From Chloroflexota bacterium (GTDB lineage Bacteria; Chloroflexota; Limnocylindria; P2-11E): a stretch of DNA of 32,059 nucleotides. The stretch lies in the NCBI GenBank assembly GCA_021787445.1, contig JAJYLV010000016.1, forward strand, positions 1 through 32,059, in the 5' to 3' direction. The translations under genes were made by a program, and so were the position numbers. The stretch's first letter is position 1; each line of letters begins with the position of its first letter. A model generated the notes under the pieces. The model did no database searches. It saw nothing but the letters and a program-made list of their open reading frames with translations, and was not told the origin of the DNA. Below are positions 15,401 to 22,881 of this stretch, one piece after another.

Positions 15401-16087
15401 CTACGCGAGGTGGTGCTCGAACGCGTACGCGACGGCTCCGGCGCGGCTGTGGACACCGAGCTTGTTCAGGATCACCGCGATGTGGTTATGGACGGTGTGG
15501 GTGCTGACGCCCAGGCGGTCGGCGATCACCTGCGTACCCGCGCCGTGCGCGAGCAGGCCGAGCACTTCGGCCTCACGGAGCGTGAGGCGCGCCGGGGCCC
15601 GCTCCGTCACGCCATTCGTCGCGCGCGCCGCGAGCACGTCCTCCGCATCGGTCGCGAGCTCCTGCAGGAACCTCTCGAGGCGCTTGGCCCTGTTGACGTT
15701 GCGCAGGAGGTGCGCGAGCGCGAGCGGACGCCCCCCGGCGTCGCAGATCGGCAGGATGGAGACGTTCGCCCAGACGCCGTGGTCGCCGAGCGCCTGAATG
15801 TCGAAGTTGTGGATCGGCGCTCCCCGCCGAGCGAGAGCCCATTTCTCGCAGTGGAGGCGGCAGACCTGCCGGCCGGAATCGTCCGCACCGGCGATCACCT
15901 CGTAGCACGGGTGCCCCTGGACATCGTCGGCGCGCCGATGAAAGGCGCTCTCGGCGGCCTTGTTCCACGACACGATGGACCAGTGGTCGTCGACGACGAA
16001 AACGGGGTCGCCACACGCCTCGAGCGTGCGAAGGATGCCGTCGGCGACCGCGCTCGGCTCTTCGATGAACTCCCCCTTGGCGTCCAC
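15401..16087 (-). CDS. PAS-domain LuxR-family transcriptional regulator with three-cysteine motif
   Basis: 228 residues from a GTG at 16087. Residues about 18-130 form a PAS sensor domain (DPVFVVDDHWSIVSWNKAAE), with cysteines 61, 76 and 80 in the pattern CYEVI...C...C; these could bind a metal or respond to redox. Residues about 166-226 form a LuxR/NarL-type helix-turn-helix (LTLREAEVLGLLA, then IADRLGVSTHTVHNHI). There is no receiver domain, so it is a one-component sensor rather than a response regulator. It sits directly upstream of the cluster 2 operon and divergent from yqeC, which suggests that it controls one or both (inference). An inverted repeat lies between it and cluster 2. Confidence 0.88.
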   Translation of the reverse strand: MDAKGEFIEEPSAVADGILRTLEACGDPVFVVDDHWSIVSWNKAAESAFHRRADDVQGHPCYEVIAGADDSGRQVCRLHCEKWALARRGAPIHNFDIQALGDHGVWANVSILPICDAGGRPLALAHLLRNVNRAKRLERFLQELATDAEDVLAARATNGVTERAPARLTLREAEVLGLLAHGAGTQVIADRLGVSTHTVHNHIAVILNKLGVHSRAGAVAYAFEHHLA

Positions 16088-16106
16088 GCTATGAGCCGTC
16101 CTCCCT

Positions 16107-16152
16107 ACGGTCGACCGTCGAAAGGCCTGACTGCGAGACCATCCGTCGGATG
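16107..16152. promoter_or_regulatory. Divergent intergenic region with two perfect palindromes (regulator/yqeC)
   Basis: The short region between the LuxR-type regulator (start 16087, minus) and yqeC (start near 16165, plus) holds ACGGTCGACCGT at 16107-16118 and CATCCGTCGGATG at 16140-16152, both perfect dyads. A -10-like TACGGT (16106-16111) overlaps the first. In such GC-rich DNA one palindrome could be chance; two in a regulator's divergent promoter are worth noting as possible operators. Confidence 0.3.
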
Positions 16153-16164
16153 AGGCAGGGGCGA

Positions 16165-17019
16165 ATGGCGCGCGCCGGCGTTGAGACCTGGTGGCATCGT
16201 CGCACCGTGGTCCGCGGCCTGTCCCAGCGTGGGAACGCGCTGGCGGACGCCCTCGCGCTTCGCGAGCACGACGTCGTCGCGTTCGTCGGCGCGGGCGGAA
16301 AGACGACGGCCATGCTGCGTCTCGCGCGGGAGCTTCGCGCCCGCGGCAAGGCGGTCGCCGTCACCACGACGACGCGCATCTTCGCCCCGGAGGAGCGCGG
16401 TGCCTTGCTGGACGTGGTCGGTCGCACGACGCGCGAGCTGCGGCGCGGCGTCCTCTCCGCGCTCGCGCGCGGGGATGTTCCGGTCGTCGGACGCGCGCTC
16501 GACCCGGATGGAAAGCTCATCGGCGTCGTGCCCGCCAGCGTCGCGTGGCTGGCGAAGCTGCCCGCGATCGACCACGTCCTGGTGGAGGCGGACGGCGCCC
16601 GCGGGAAGCCCTTCAAGGCGCCGCGCCGGGGAGAGCCCGTCATCCCGGCGGTGGCGACCCTCGTCGTCATCGTCGTCGGGATCGACGCCGTCGGCCGTCG
16701 CCTGCGCGCGGCGGCCCATCACGCCGCGCCGGTACGGAGGATCGTCGACGTCGGAGAGGACGATCACCTCGTCGCGAGCACGATCGCGCGCGTCCTCCTG
16801 CATCCGTCCGGAGGGGCCAGGGGCGTTCCGCGCGGCGCGCGCGTCGTGTACCTGATCAACAAGGCCGATACCGCGCTGCGCATCGCGCGCGCGCGAGCGC
16901 TGTCGCGGGAGCTGCGCCTCGGAGGCGCCCGCCATGTCGTGACCGTGGCGCTGCGCCGGCGCGACGCCGTCGTCCGCGTCGATCGGGAACGCCGCGTCAG
17001 GCGATCGCGATCGGAGTGA
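16165..17019 (+). CDS. yqeC: YqeC-family accessory protein of selenium-dependent molybdenum hydroxylases
   Basis: 284 residues from the ATG at 16165. The P-loop-like FVGAGGKTTAMLRLA (40-54) is followed by VTTTTRIFAP and later DHVLVEADGARGKPFKAP, the hallmark blocks of the YqeC family. The family is known from comparative genomics to accompany labile-selenium molybdenum hydroxylases along with YqeB; its biochemical role is not established. Starts at 16150 and at the GTG 16207 are also possible; 16165 has AGGCAGGGG just upstream. The last 23 bases overlap the end of the convergent yqeB gene. The C-terminal region is Arg-rich and less conserved. Confidence 0.85.
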   Translation: MARAGVETWWHRRTVVRGLSQRGNALADALALREHDVVAFVGAGGKTTAMLRLARELRARGKAVAVTTTTRIFAPEERGALLDVVGRTTRELRRGVLSALARGDVPVVGRALDPDGKLIGVVPASVAWLAKLPAIDHVLVEADGARGKPFKAPRRGEPVIPAVATLVVIVVGIDAVGRRLRAAAHHAAPVRRIVDVGEDDHLVASTIARVLLHPSGGARGVPRGARVVYLINKADTALRIARARALSRELRLGGARHVVTVALRRRDAVVRVDRERRVRRSRSE

Positions 17020-17818
17020 CGGGCGCGCGGTCGAGGAGGTAGAGCGCGGCCTCGAGGACGCCCCCGCCGATCGCCAGTGCCTTGTCGGAGATGGTGAAGC
17101 AGTGTTCCCTCGCCGCCCGCGGGTCGACGTCGCCGACCTTCATTCCCGCGCGGACGACGATGCCGTCGTGGACGAGTCCGCGCAGACGGCCGTCGAAGGG
17201 GCATCGCAGCGCGACGCCCTCGACGTCGCCGAGCGTCTCGCCGGCGCGCACCGCGTCGCCGATGTCGCGCGCCGCGCGGAACACGCCATCCGCCGGAGCG
17301 CGCAGGACGCGGTCGGCGCCGTGCCCGTCCACGACGCCGGGTACTCCGGTATCGGGTTCGGCCTCACCCGACAGGATCACGCGGCCGAGGCGATGGCCGC
17401 GGTTGGTCTCGATGACGGCGTGCGCGTCGATCGGCGCGCGGAACCCCGGGCCGATGGCGATGACCACGGGCGCGTCGTCGAGCCTCGTTCCCGTGTTGCG
17501 CTTCGCCATGATCGCGTCGACGACGACCGGCGGATGGAGCTCGCCGATCGTTCGAGCCTGCGGGTCGATCACGACCGCGACGCCGCCGGAGCGCGCCGTC
17601 GCCGCCGCCTTGGCCGGCGAGCACACGCGACGGCCGACGATGCCCTCGATGCTGACGGCTCCGTCGAAGATCGCCTCAGCGAACGAGACCGTCCGTCGCA
17701 CGACGAGCGGCTGCGCCAGCTCGGTCATCACCACGGGCCAACCCGAGCGCACGAGCCGATAGGCGATGCCGCTCGCGAGGTCGCCCGCGCCCTTGACGAC
17801 GACGAGGTCATCGCGCAC
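16997..17818 (-). CDS. yqeB: YqeB/EF2563-family accessory protein of selenium-dependent molybdenum hydroxylases
   Basis: 273 residues from a GTG at 17818. The N-terminal VVVKGAGDLASGIAYRL is a Rossmann-like block typical of this family, and MAKRNTGTRLDDAPVVIAIGPGF and ETNRGHRLGRVI-type segments follow. The C-terminal half contains a lipoyl/biotinyl-like region (VRAPADGVFRAARDIGDAVRAGETLG pattern), also seen in the family. YqeB and YqeC mark the selenium-dependent molybdenum hydroxylase system and are thought to help in cofactor maturation. The gene overlaps the 3' end of yqeC tail to tail, so the pair is physically linked although convergent. No selD, selA or selB is present in the window. 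Confidence 0.87.
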   Translation of the reverse strand: MRDDLVVVKGAGDLASGIAYRLVRSGWPVVMTELAQPLVVRRTVSFAEAIFDGAVSIEGIVGRRVCSPAKAAATARSGGVAVVIDPQARTIGELHPPVVVDAIMAKRNTGTRLDDAPVVIAIGPGFRAPIDAHAVIETNRGHRLGRVILSGEAEPDTGVPGVVDGHGADRVLRAPADGVFRAARDIGDAVRAGETLGDVEGVALRCPFDGRLRGLVHDGIVVRAGMKVGDVDPRAAREHCFTISDKALAIGGGVLEAALYLLDRAPVTPIAIA

Positions 17819-17940
17819 AAGCCTCTAGTACGCCGGGCTTATGCCCGCGCGGTAGGGCCGATGGTCCGGTCCGGTACCTCCGACCGACCGAACGGGTCTC
17901 TTGTTGCTTATCTGCCATACGGCCTAGCGTGCCGGGCGGA

Positions 17941-18546
17941 TCAGCTCCGCCTCTTCGGCCAGCCTCCCGCGGGCACCTCGCCGCGCTCGAGCGCGAGCAG
18001 CCGCCGTTTCGCGTCGAGCCCACCGCCGTACCCACCGAGCGTGCCGTCGCTCGCGACGACGCGGTGGCAGGGCACGACGATGGGGATGGGGTTCGACCCG
18101 ACCGCCGCGCCGGCCGCACGGGACGCCCTCTCATTGCCGGCGCTCCGCGCGATCGTCTTGTACGTCACGAGGTCGCCGTAGGCGATCCGGCTCGTGCGAC
18201 GGAGCACGCGCTCCTGGAAGGGCGTGAGCCCACGCAGGTCCGCGGGCACGTCGAACGTGCGCCGCCGCCCCGCGAAGTACTGATCGAGCTCCCGCGCGAG
18301 CGGTGAGGTGCGACGTGCGTCGGGGACGATCGCCGGACCGAACAGCCGCACGAGCCGCCTCAGCTCCCACGCGCTCGGCTCGCGCCCGAAGTGGATCGTC
18401 GAAACGCCGCGGGGCCCCATCGCGACCCACAGCGGTCCGACGGGGGAGTCGACGACCCCGTACCCCACCGTCGCGAGGCCCTCGCGTCGCGCCCGATGCG
18501 CGAGATGCTCGCGCGCCTCGGCGACCGCGTCGTCCGTCCTCGTCAT
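17941..18546 (-). CDS. Methylated-DNA-[protein]-cysteine S-methyltransferase (O6-alkylguanine repair)
   Basis: 201 residues from an ATG that overlaps the sigma factor stop (ATGA, 18543-18546). The active-site motif VVPCHRVV, with acceptor Cys160, lies after LTPFQERVL (108-116) and YGDLVTYKTIA (123-133), the helix-turn-helix and arginine-finger region of the Ogt/MGMT fold. It removes alkyl groups from O6 of guanine by irreversible transfer to the cysteine. The N-terminal about 25 residues precede the usual domain. Translational coupling to an ECF sigma factor suggests a stress-linked operon. The 122 bases between its stop and the yqeB start hold no gene, only a weak hairpin around 17834-17847. 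Confidence 0.93.
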   Translation of the reverse strand: MTRTDDAVAEAREHLAHRARREGLATVGYGVVDSPVGPLWVAMGPRGVSTIHFGREPSAWELRRLVRLFGPAIVPDARRTSPLARELDQYFAGRRRTFDVPADLRGLTPFQERVLRRTSRIAYGDLVTYKTIARSAGNERASRAAGAAVGSNPIPIVVPCHRVVASDGTLGGYGGGLDAKRRLLALERGEVPAGGWPKRRS

Positions 18547-19007
18547 CGCACGTGCGCCCTCACCTTCTTCATCGCCTCGGCGACGCGCGTTCGCGCCGCC
18601 TCCTGGCTGCACTCGAGCGCCGCCGCGACCTCGCGGTACGGCCGTCCCTCCACCGCCCGCAGGACGAACGCGGCGCGTTGCCCCGGCGGGAGGACGCGGA
18701 TCGCGCGCGAAAGGTCGAGGAGGGTCACGCCGTCCCGCTCCGGTGCCGCCAGCCGCAGATCGTCCGCGGAGACCGTCGGCCGGCGTCCGCGCGCGCGATC
18801 GATCGCCTTGTTCGTGGCGATCCGATAGAGCCAGGCGCGCTCGTTGCCGCGATGCGGCGGGGGCCAGGCGCGGAACGCGGCGAGGAAGGTCTCCTGGTAC
18901 AGGTCGTCCGCGTCATGCCGTGACCCCGTCAGCCGCAGCGCGTAGGCGAAGATCTCGCGCTCGTGGCGCGCGAGGAGCTCGCCGAACGTCCGCGCGCGCT
19001 CGCTCAG
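18543..19007 (-). CDS. ECF-type RNA polymerase sigma factor lacking a standard start codon
   Basis: The frame from 19073 down to the TGA at 18543-18545 is open and encodes a clear ECF sigma factor. Region 2 includes DADDLYQETFLAAFRAW (about residues 32-48) and RAWLYRIATNKAIDRAR (57-73). Region 4 includes LPPGQRAAFVLRAVEG (106-121) and YREVAAALECSQEAARTRV (124-142). Upstream of region 2 there is no in-frame ATG, GTG or TTG before the TAG at 19074-19076. The best placed non-standard codon is the CTG at 19007, giving 154 residues, with AGGA about ten bases before it. An internal GTG at 18728 would leave only region 4. No anti-sigma gene is adjacent; the next gene encodes a DNA alkyltransferase. 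The start is a judgement; the identity is firm. Confidence 0.8.
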   Translation of the reverse strand: MSERARTFGELLARHEREIFAYALRLTGSRHDADDLYQETFLAAFRAWPPPHRGNERAWLYRIATNKAIDRARGRRPTVSADDLRLAAPERDGVTLLDLSRAIRVLPPGQRAAFVLRAVEGRPYREVAAALECSQEAARTRVAEAMKKVRAHVR

Positions 19008-19073
19008 GGCCGGCTGTCCTGCCGCGATGGCCTCACGTCCGATAGAACGGCCGTGGGCGGCCGTATGTGAGCC

Positions 19074-19337
19074 CTAGTCGACGGAGATGCGCTCGCGCTC
19101 GCGCGGCGCCTCGCGCTCCTCGGTCTTCTCGATCATGCGGTCGAGCATCGCGCGCACCGCGAGGAGCTGCTCCTTGCGCGCCGCCCGCATGTGCTCGCGC
19201 ACCTCGGGCGGGAAGACCTCGTTCAGGAGCGAGCGCACCGGCCCGGCTTCGCGCTCGCGGCGCTCCATCTCCCGCACGCGGGATTCGAGCTCGCCGATGC
19301 GCGCATCCAGCTCGCCGTTCGCCGTCATGTCAGCCAT
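19074..19337 (-). CDS. Small charged coiled-coil protein downstream of the ArsA-like ATPase
   Basis: 87 residues from an ATG at 19337 behind a strong AGGAGGT; a second ATG lies three codons later. Residues 8-30 (GELDARIGELESRVREMERR) are a heptad-patterned coiled coil. A middle segment, SLLNEVFPPEVREHM, is followed by another charged helix ending in ISVD. No cysteine or signal peptide is present. I do not recognise the family; the size and fold resemble small oligomerising partner proteins. It begins one base after the ATPase stop, so the two are coupled. Its TAG stop lies in the same reading frame as the sigma factor that follows, so one stop codon separates two consecutive open frames. Confidence 0.7.
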   Translation of the reverse strand: MADMTANGELDARIGELESRVREMERREREAGPVRSLLNEVFPPEVREHMRAARKEQLLAVRAMLDRMIEKTEEREAPRERERISVD

Positions 19338-19338
19338 G

Positions 19339-20541
19339 TCACACACCTCCTGCGCCTCTCGGCGCGGACCCCGTTCGCGTGGATGCGAAGCGGATGCGGA
19401 GCTTGTCGCCCTCGAGCTTGGCGCCCCTCGTCGGGGCATCGGCGAGGAGCCTCGGCAGGATGAGATTACGCCGGAAGGTGCCGACCTCCAGCACGAGCTC
19501 GTCGGCGTGGCGCGACATCTTCACCTGCTCCTTCGTCGTGAACGGCAGCTCGAGCGAGATGACGTGGTCGCCGTCCTCGCGGATGACCTCGTAGGGGCGG
19601 CCGCGGTAGAAGAACGACGTCGGGTCCTCGCCGTGGAAGAGCTCCTCGCCGACGCGGCGGAGCATCTCGAGGCCGACGACCTCCTGCTCGAAGAACGGCA
19701 CCTCGCGGACGGGCACCGGCGCGAACATCTCGTTGACCTCCGGGCGGTAGCGCTCCTGCGCCTCGCGCCACGCCTGGAAGTACCCGCCGGTATCGCGCGG
19801 GAGAACGCGGTTCGCGACGACGAGGTCGCAGAGGTAGCCGTACAGGTGGAAGTAGGTGAAGGCGCGCTGCGATTCCTTGATGACCATCTTCTCGAGGTTG
19901 AGGACGACCCGGATCGACGAGCGTGAGGAGTCCGCGAGGAGCGCGCGCATGTGCTCGAGCTTGCGGAAGAGGTCTTCGCCCGCGGTGAAGACCTCGTCGC
20001 GCGGGGTCGGCATCCCGATGGTCCTGTTGAGCACCGGCCCCGCGATGCGCGCGATGTTCCTCTCGAGGGGGAGCATCTTGTCGAGCCACCACTTGCCGGC
20101 CTCGGGCAGCGAGAGGAGGCGGAGCGTCTCGCCGGTGGGAGCGGCGTCGACGACGATGACGTCGTACGCGCCGGTGTCGTGGTGCTCGGCGATCCACAGG
20201 AGGCTCGCGAGCTCGTCCATCCCCGGGATGACGGTCATCTCCTCGGCGAGGACCTCGTCGAGGCCGCGCCAGCGGAAGACGCTCGCGACGTACGACTGGA
20301 TCGTCCCCCAGTACTTGCGGATGTTGTAGTAGACGTCCGACTGCTGGCCCCACAGCAGCGGCGCGACCTCGACGGGCTCAGGGCCGAGGGGCCGGTCGAA
20401 GGAGTCGGCGAGGCTGTGAGCCATGTCCGTCGAGATGACGATGGTGCGCATACCCCTCTCGGCGCAGAGGAGCGCCGTCGCGGCCGCGACGCTCGTCTTC
20501 CCGACGCCGCCCTTGCCGGAGTACACGACGATCCGCGACAT
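19339..20541 (-). CDS. ArsA/Get3-family ATPase with C-terminal HSP20-like domain
   Basis: 400 residues from the ATG at 20541, chosen because a -10 box lies seven bases before it; an ATG at 20553 is the alternative. The deviant P-loop SGKGGVGKTS spans residues 8-17, the switch region with STDMAHSLADSF lies at 37-48, and the family signature DAAPTGETLRLLSLP at 132-146. After the ATPase core, residues about 310-385 (YEVIREDGDHVISLELPF and following beta-strands) match the HSP20-like domain found at the end of bacterial ArsA homologues. The family includes arsenite-pump ATPases and tail-anchored protein targeting factors. No ArsB-type pump or ArsR is nearby, so arsenic resistance is not supported and a targeting or chaperone role is equally possible. 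Confidence 0.88.
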   Translation of the reverse strand: MSRIVVYSGKGGVGKTSVAAATALLCAERGMRTIVISTDMAHSLADSFDRPLGPEPVEVAPLLWGQQSDVYYNIRKYWGTIQSYVASVFRWRGLDEVLAEEMTVIPGMDELASLLWIAEHHDTGAYDVIVVDAAPTGETLRLLSLPEAGKWWLDKMLPLERNIARIAGPVLNRTIGMPTPRDEVFTAGEDLFRKLEHMRALLADSSRSSIRVVLNLEKMVIKESQRAFTYFHLYGYLCDLVVANRVLPRDTGGYFQAWREAQERYRPEVNEMFAPVPVREVPFFEQEVVGLEMLRRVGEELFHGEDPTSFFYRGRPYEVIREDGDHVISLELPFTTKEQVKMSRHADELVLEVGTFRRNLILPRLLADAPTRGAKLEGDKLRIRFASTRTGSAPRGAGGV

Positions 20542-20548
20542 CGGATAC

Positions 20549-20554
20549 ACCATA
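20549..20554 (-). promoter_or_regulatory. -10 box of a leaderless promoter for the ArsA-like gene
   Basis: On the minus strand TATGGT is followed by seven bases and then the ATG at 20541, the TANNNT-N7-start arrangement expected for a leaderless transcript. No Shine-Dalgarno sequence precedes this ATG, in keeping with that reading. Confidence 0.45.
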
Positions 20555-20575
20555 CCGCGCCACCACGCCCTCCCC

Positions 20576-20587
20576 AGGGAGCTCCCT
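20576..20587. promoter_or_regulatory. Palindrome in the divergent ArsA/amidohydrolase promoter region
   Basis: AGGGAGCTCCCT is a perfect 12-base palindrome sitting between the two divergent -10 boxes (20549-20554 minus, 20609-20614 plus). It could be an operator for both genes, but nothing else in the sequence identifies its binding protein. Confidence 0.25.
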
Positions 20588-20608
20588 CTGGCCGGCCGCG
20601 GCGGGCGA

Positions 20609-20614
20609 TATCGT
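20609..20614 (+). promoter_or_regulatory. -10 box of a leaderless promoter for the amidohydrolase gene
   Basis: TATCGT lies six bases before the ATG at 20621, so the predicted transcript would start at or beside the initiation codon. No Shine-Dalgarno is present. Confidence 0.45.
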
Positions 20615-20620
20615 CGACCC

Positions 20621-21631
20621 ATGCGGATCGACGTTCACACCCATCACTACCCGGTCGAGTTCTTCCGCCTGATCGAGCGGAGCCGCTCGGACTTCTCGTT
20701 CGGCACCGACCCGGCGGGCCGGCGGATCATCCGCTACAAGGGCTCGCGCTTCTTCGGCATCCAGCCGGCCATGACGGACATCGCGAAGCGCATCGAGGAC
20801 ATGGACCGCGTCGGGATCGACGTCGCCGTCCTCTCGCTCTCGACGCCGAACGTGTACTTCGCGGAGCCCGCTCAGCAGCCCGAGGTCGCGCGCCTCGTCA
20901 ACGACTCGTACGCCGAAGAGATCGCGAAGCGGCCCGATCGTCTCGCGGGATTCGCGTCGATCCCCATGGACGATCCGGACGCGGCGCTGCGCGAGCTCCA
21001 CCGCGCGATCGAGGATCTGCGGCTGAACGGCGTCATCCTCCTCAGCAACGTCAACGGCCGCCCGCTCACCGATCCGCGCTACCGGCCGTTCCTCGAGGAG
21101 GCACACCGCATGGAGGCGTGCGTCCTCCTCCACCCCATGCTGCCGGCGGCGGCCGAGCCGTTCTCCGAGTACGTGCTCGGTCCGATCGTCGGCTTCCCGT
21201 TCGACACCACGCTCGCGGTCGCGCGCCTGGCCTACAGCGGGCTCCTTCGCGACCTCCCGGGGATCCGCTGGATCGTCGCGCACCTCGGCGGCGCCGTCCC
21301 GTACCTCATGGAGCGCATGGACAACGGCTGGCGCGACTTCGCGGAGACGAAGGCGCACATCGACGAGCTGCCGAGCGTCTACCTCAAGCGCCTCTACTAC
21401 GACACGGTGTCGTTCAGCCAGCCGTCGCTCCGCTACGTCCGCGGCCTCGTCGGCGCGGACCGCATGCTCATGGGGAGCGACTACCCGCACCTCCTCGGGT
21501 CGATCGACCGCGCCGTCAGCAGCATCGAGGAGCTCGACGTGCCACGCGCCGACCGGGAGCGCATCTTCAGCGGGAACGCCCTGCGCATCCTCAACAACGC
21601 GGGGAGGCTCGCCGCGGCGGCGACGTCGTAG
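20621..21631 (+). CDS. Amidohydrolase-2 family enzyme (ACMSD/aromatic-acid decarboxylase-like)
   Basis: 336 residues. The N-terminus begins directly with the metal-binding HTH (His6, His8). Later metal or catalytic residues are His171 (LLHPML), His221 (VAHLGG) and Asp287 (GSDYPH). This pattern marks the ACMSD-like branch that includes 2-amino-3-carboxymuconate-6-semialdehyde decarboxylase, 5-carboxyvanillate decarboxylase and resorcylate decarboxylases; some members are hydrolases. A non-oxidative decarboxylation of an aromatic or unsaturated acid is the most likely reaction, with unknown substrate. It is a single plus-strand gene between two minus-strand operons and ends nine bases before the convergent methyltransferase stop. 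Proximity to the 4-hydroxybenzoyl-CoA-reductase-like cluster is compatible with aromatic degradation. Confidence 0.88.
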   Translation: MRIDVHTHHYPVEFFRLIERSRSDFSFGTDPAGRRIIRYKGSRFFGIQPAMTDIAKRIEDMDRVGIDVAVLSLSTPNVYFAEPAQQPEVARLVNDSYAEEIAKRPDRLAGFASIPMDDPDAALRELHRAIEDLRLNGVILLSNVNGRPLTDPRYRPFLEEAHRMEACVLLHPMLPAAAEPFSEYVLGPIVGFPFDTTLAVARLAYSGLLRDLPGIRWIVAHLGGAVPYLMERMDNGWRDFAETKAHIDELPSVYLKRLYYDTVSFSQPSLRYVRGLVGADRMLMGSDYPHLLGSIDRAVSSIEELDVPRADRERIFSGNALRILNNAGRLAAAATS

Positions 21632-21640
21632 CGCCGGCGA

Positions 21641-22303
21641 TCAGACCGTGAGGTCGGCGCGGTAGAGGAGGGGGACCGGTCCGAGGCGAGCGTCGATCCG
21701 TCGGCCCCAGCCGTCGACGAACAGCTCGTTCCCGAGCACCGTGTTGCCGCCGGGCTCGACCCGTGTCAGCCAGTCGGCGACGTCGTAGATCCGCGCGACC
21801 CCGCGCGGCCGCAGCACGCGGCGCACCTCGCGCAGACCGCGAGCCGCGTCGGGCCAGTGGTGGAGCGAGAAGGTCGTCACGACGGCGTCGAAGCTCGCGT
21901 CCGCGAACGGGAGAAGGCTCGCGTCGGCGAGCACGAAGCGCACGCGATCCGCGACGCCGGAGCGCTCGGCCCACGCGGACGCGCGCGCGAGCATCTCGGG
22001 CGACACGTCGCTGCCGACGACGCGCGCGTCGCGGTCGAGCTCCGCGATCCGCGAGGCGAGGCGCCCCGGACCCGATCCGACCTCGAGGACGCGCGCCCCG
22101 GGTCGGCCGTCGACGAGGTCGAGGGCGACGCGGGTGAAGAAGCCGTCGAGCGCGGGCGAGGCGAGCGCGTCGTAGACCGCCGCGCTCGGCGCGGAGAAGG
22201 TGCGGAGGTCGCGCAGCGCGCGCTCGAGGCGACCCCGGGAGAGGACCGCGGCGCCGGCGCCTGCCGCCAGGAGGGCCGCGGCGATCGGCCAGCGGCGTCT
22301 CAC
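21641..22303 (-). CDS. Class I SAM-dependent methyltransferase with N-terminal membrane anchor
   Basis: 220 residues from a GTG that overlaps the acetyltransferase stop (GTGA). Residues 6-22 form a hydrophobic segment (IAAALLAAGAGAAVL) preceded by arginines, so the enzyme is probably held at the inner face of the membrane or carries an uncleaved signal. The SAM-binding motif VLEVGSGPGRL, the acidic residue in VVGSDVSPEML, the ADASLLPFADASFD block and the FSLHHWPD block are those of methyltransferase type 11 (UbiE-like). The substrate is unknown. It ends the minus-strand operon that starts with the IclR regulator, downstream of XdhC. Confidence 0.85.
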   Translation of the reverse strand: MRRRWPIAAALLAAGAGAAVLSRGRLERALRDLRTFSAPSAAVYDALASPALDGFFTRVALDLVDGRPGARVLEVGSGPGRLASRIAELDRDARVVGSDVSPEMLARASAWAERSGVADRVRFVLADASLLPFADASFDAVVTTFSLHHWPDAARGLREVRRVLRPRGVARIYDVADWLTRVEPGGNTVLGNELFVDGWGRRIDARLGPVPLLYRADLTV

Positions 22304-22881
22304 CTCGCCGTGAGGCGCGTCTCGAAGATGATCTCGCCGTCGATGACCTCGCCGGTCGCGGCGAAGCCGAGCTTCGCGTGGACGCGCAGCGAGGCGGAGT
22401 TGTCCGCGGTCGTGGAGGAGATGAAGTGCGTGATCCCGTACGCCCGCCCGGCCCACTCCATGAGGGCGCGCGCGGCCTCCGTCGCGTAGCCGCGCTCGCG
22501 CTCCTCCGGGAAGACGGACCAGCCGAGCTCGAGCGCGTCCGCGGCGCCGACGTCGTTGACGCCGGGCGCGCCGTGGAAGTTGACGAAGCCGACCATCTTC
22601 CGATCGCCGGTGCGCACGATCGCACGCACCGACCAGGGGTAGCGCGCCGGATCGCGCGCGAGCTGCTCCCGCCGGAAGCGCAGGAACGGGAGGTCCTCCG
22701 GCGCGGGGAACGCGTCGGGGACGGTGTAGCCGGCGATGCGGCCGATCGAGGCGCGATCGCGCGCGAGGAGCGCGTCGAGAAGGAGGGCGGGCATGAGCCG
22801 CATCTCGAGGCGCGCGGAGGCGACGACGACGCCGGCGCGGTCGGCGACGCCGGTCGCTAGCGCCCCGGACTCACTCTTCAT
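22300..22881 (-). CDS. GNAT-family N-acetyltransferase (RimJ/RimL-like)
   Basis: 193 residues from the ATG at 22881, which overlaps the end of xdhC by 11 bases; an upstream in-frame start at 22905 would overlap more. The acetyl-CoA-binding segment ERERGYATEAARALMEWA and the following SLRVHAKLGF are typical of the RimJ/RimL-type GNAT fold. It would transfer an acetyl group to a small molecule or protein N-terminus; the target is unknown. Its coupling to xdhC on one side and a methyltransferase on the other may only reflect operon packing. Confidence 0.85.
   Translation of the reverse strand: MKSESGALATGVADRAGVVVASARLEMRLMPALLLDALLARDRASIGRIAGYTVPDAFPAPEDLPFLRFRREQLARDPARYPWSVRAIVRTGDRKMVGFVNFHGAPGVNDVGAADALELGWSVFPEERERGYATEAARALMEWAGRAYGITHFISSTTADNSASLRVHAKLGFAATGEVIDGEIIFETRLTAR

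Noticed and set aside
17834-17847. Hairpin CGGGC-TTAT-GCCCG between the DNA alkyltransferase and yqeB
   Set aside because: Only five base pairs with no T-run; in such GC-rich DNA it is easily due to chance.
18725-18916. Separate 63-residue minus-strand frame in the sigma factor region
   Set aside because: It is an out-of-frame reading; the sigma factor frame itself is intact through both conserved regions.
19339-20541. Arsenic resistance operon
   Set aside because: The ATPase is ArsA-like, but there is no ArsB/Acr3 pump, ArsR, ArsD or arsenate reductase nearby.
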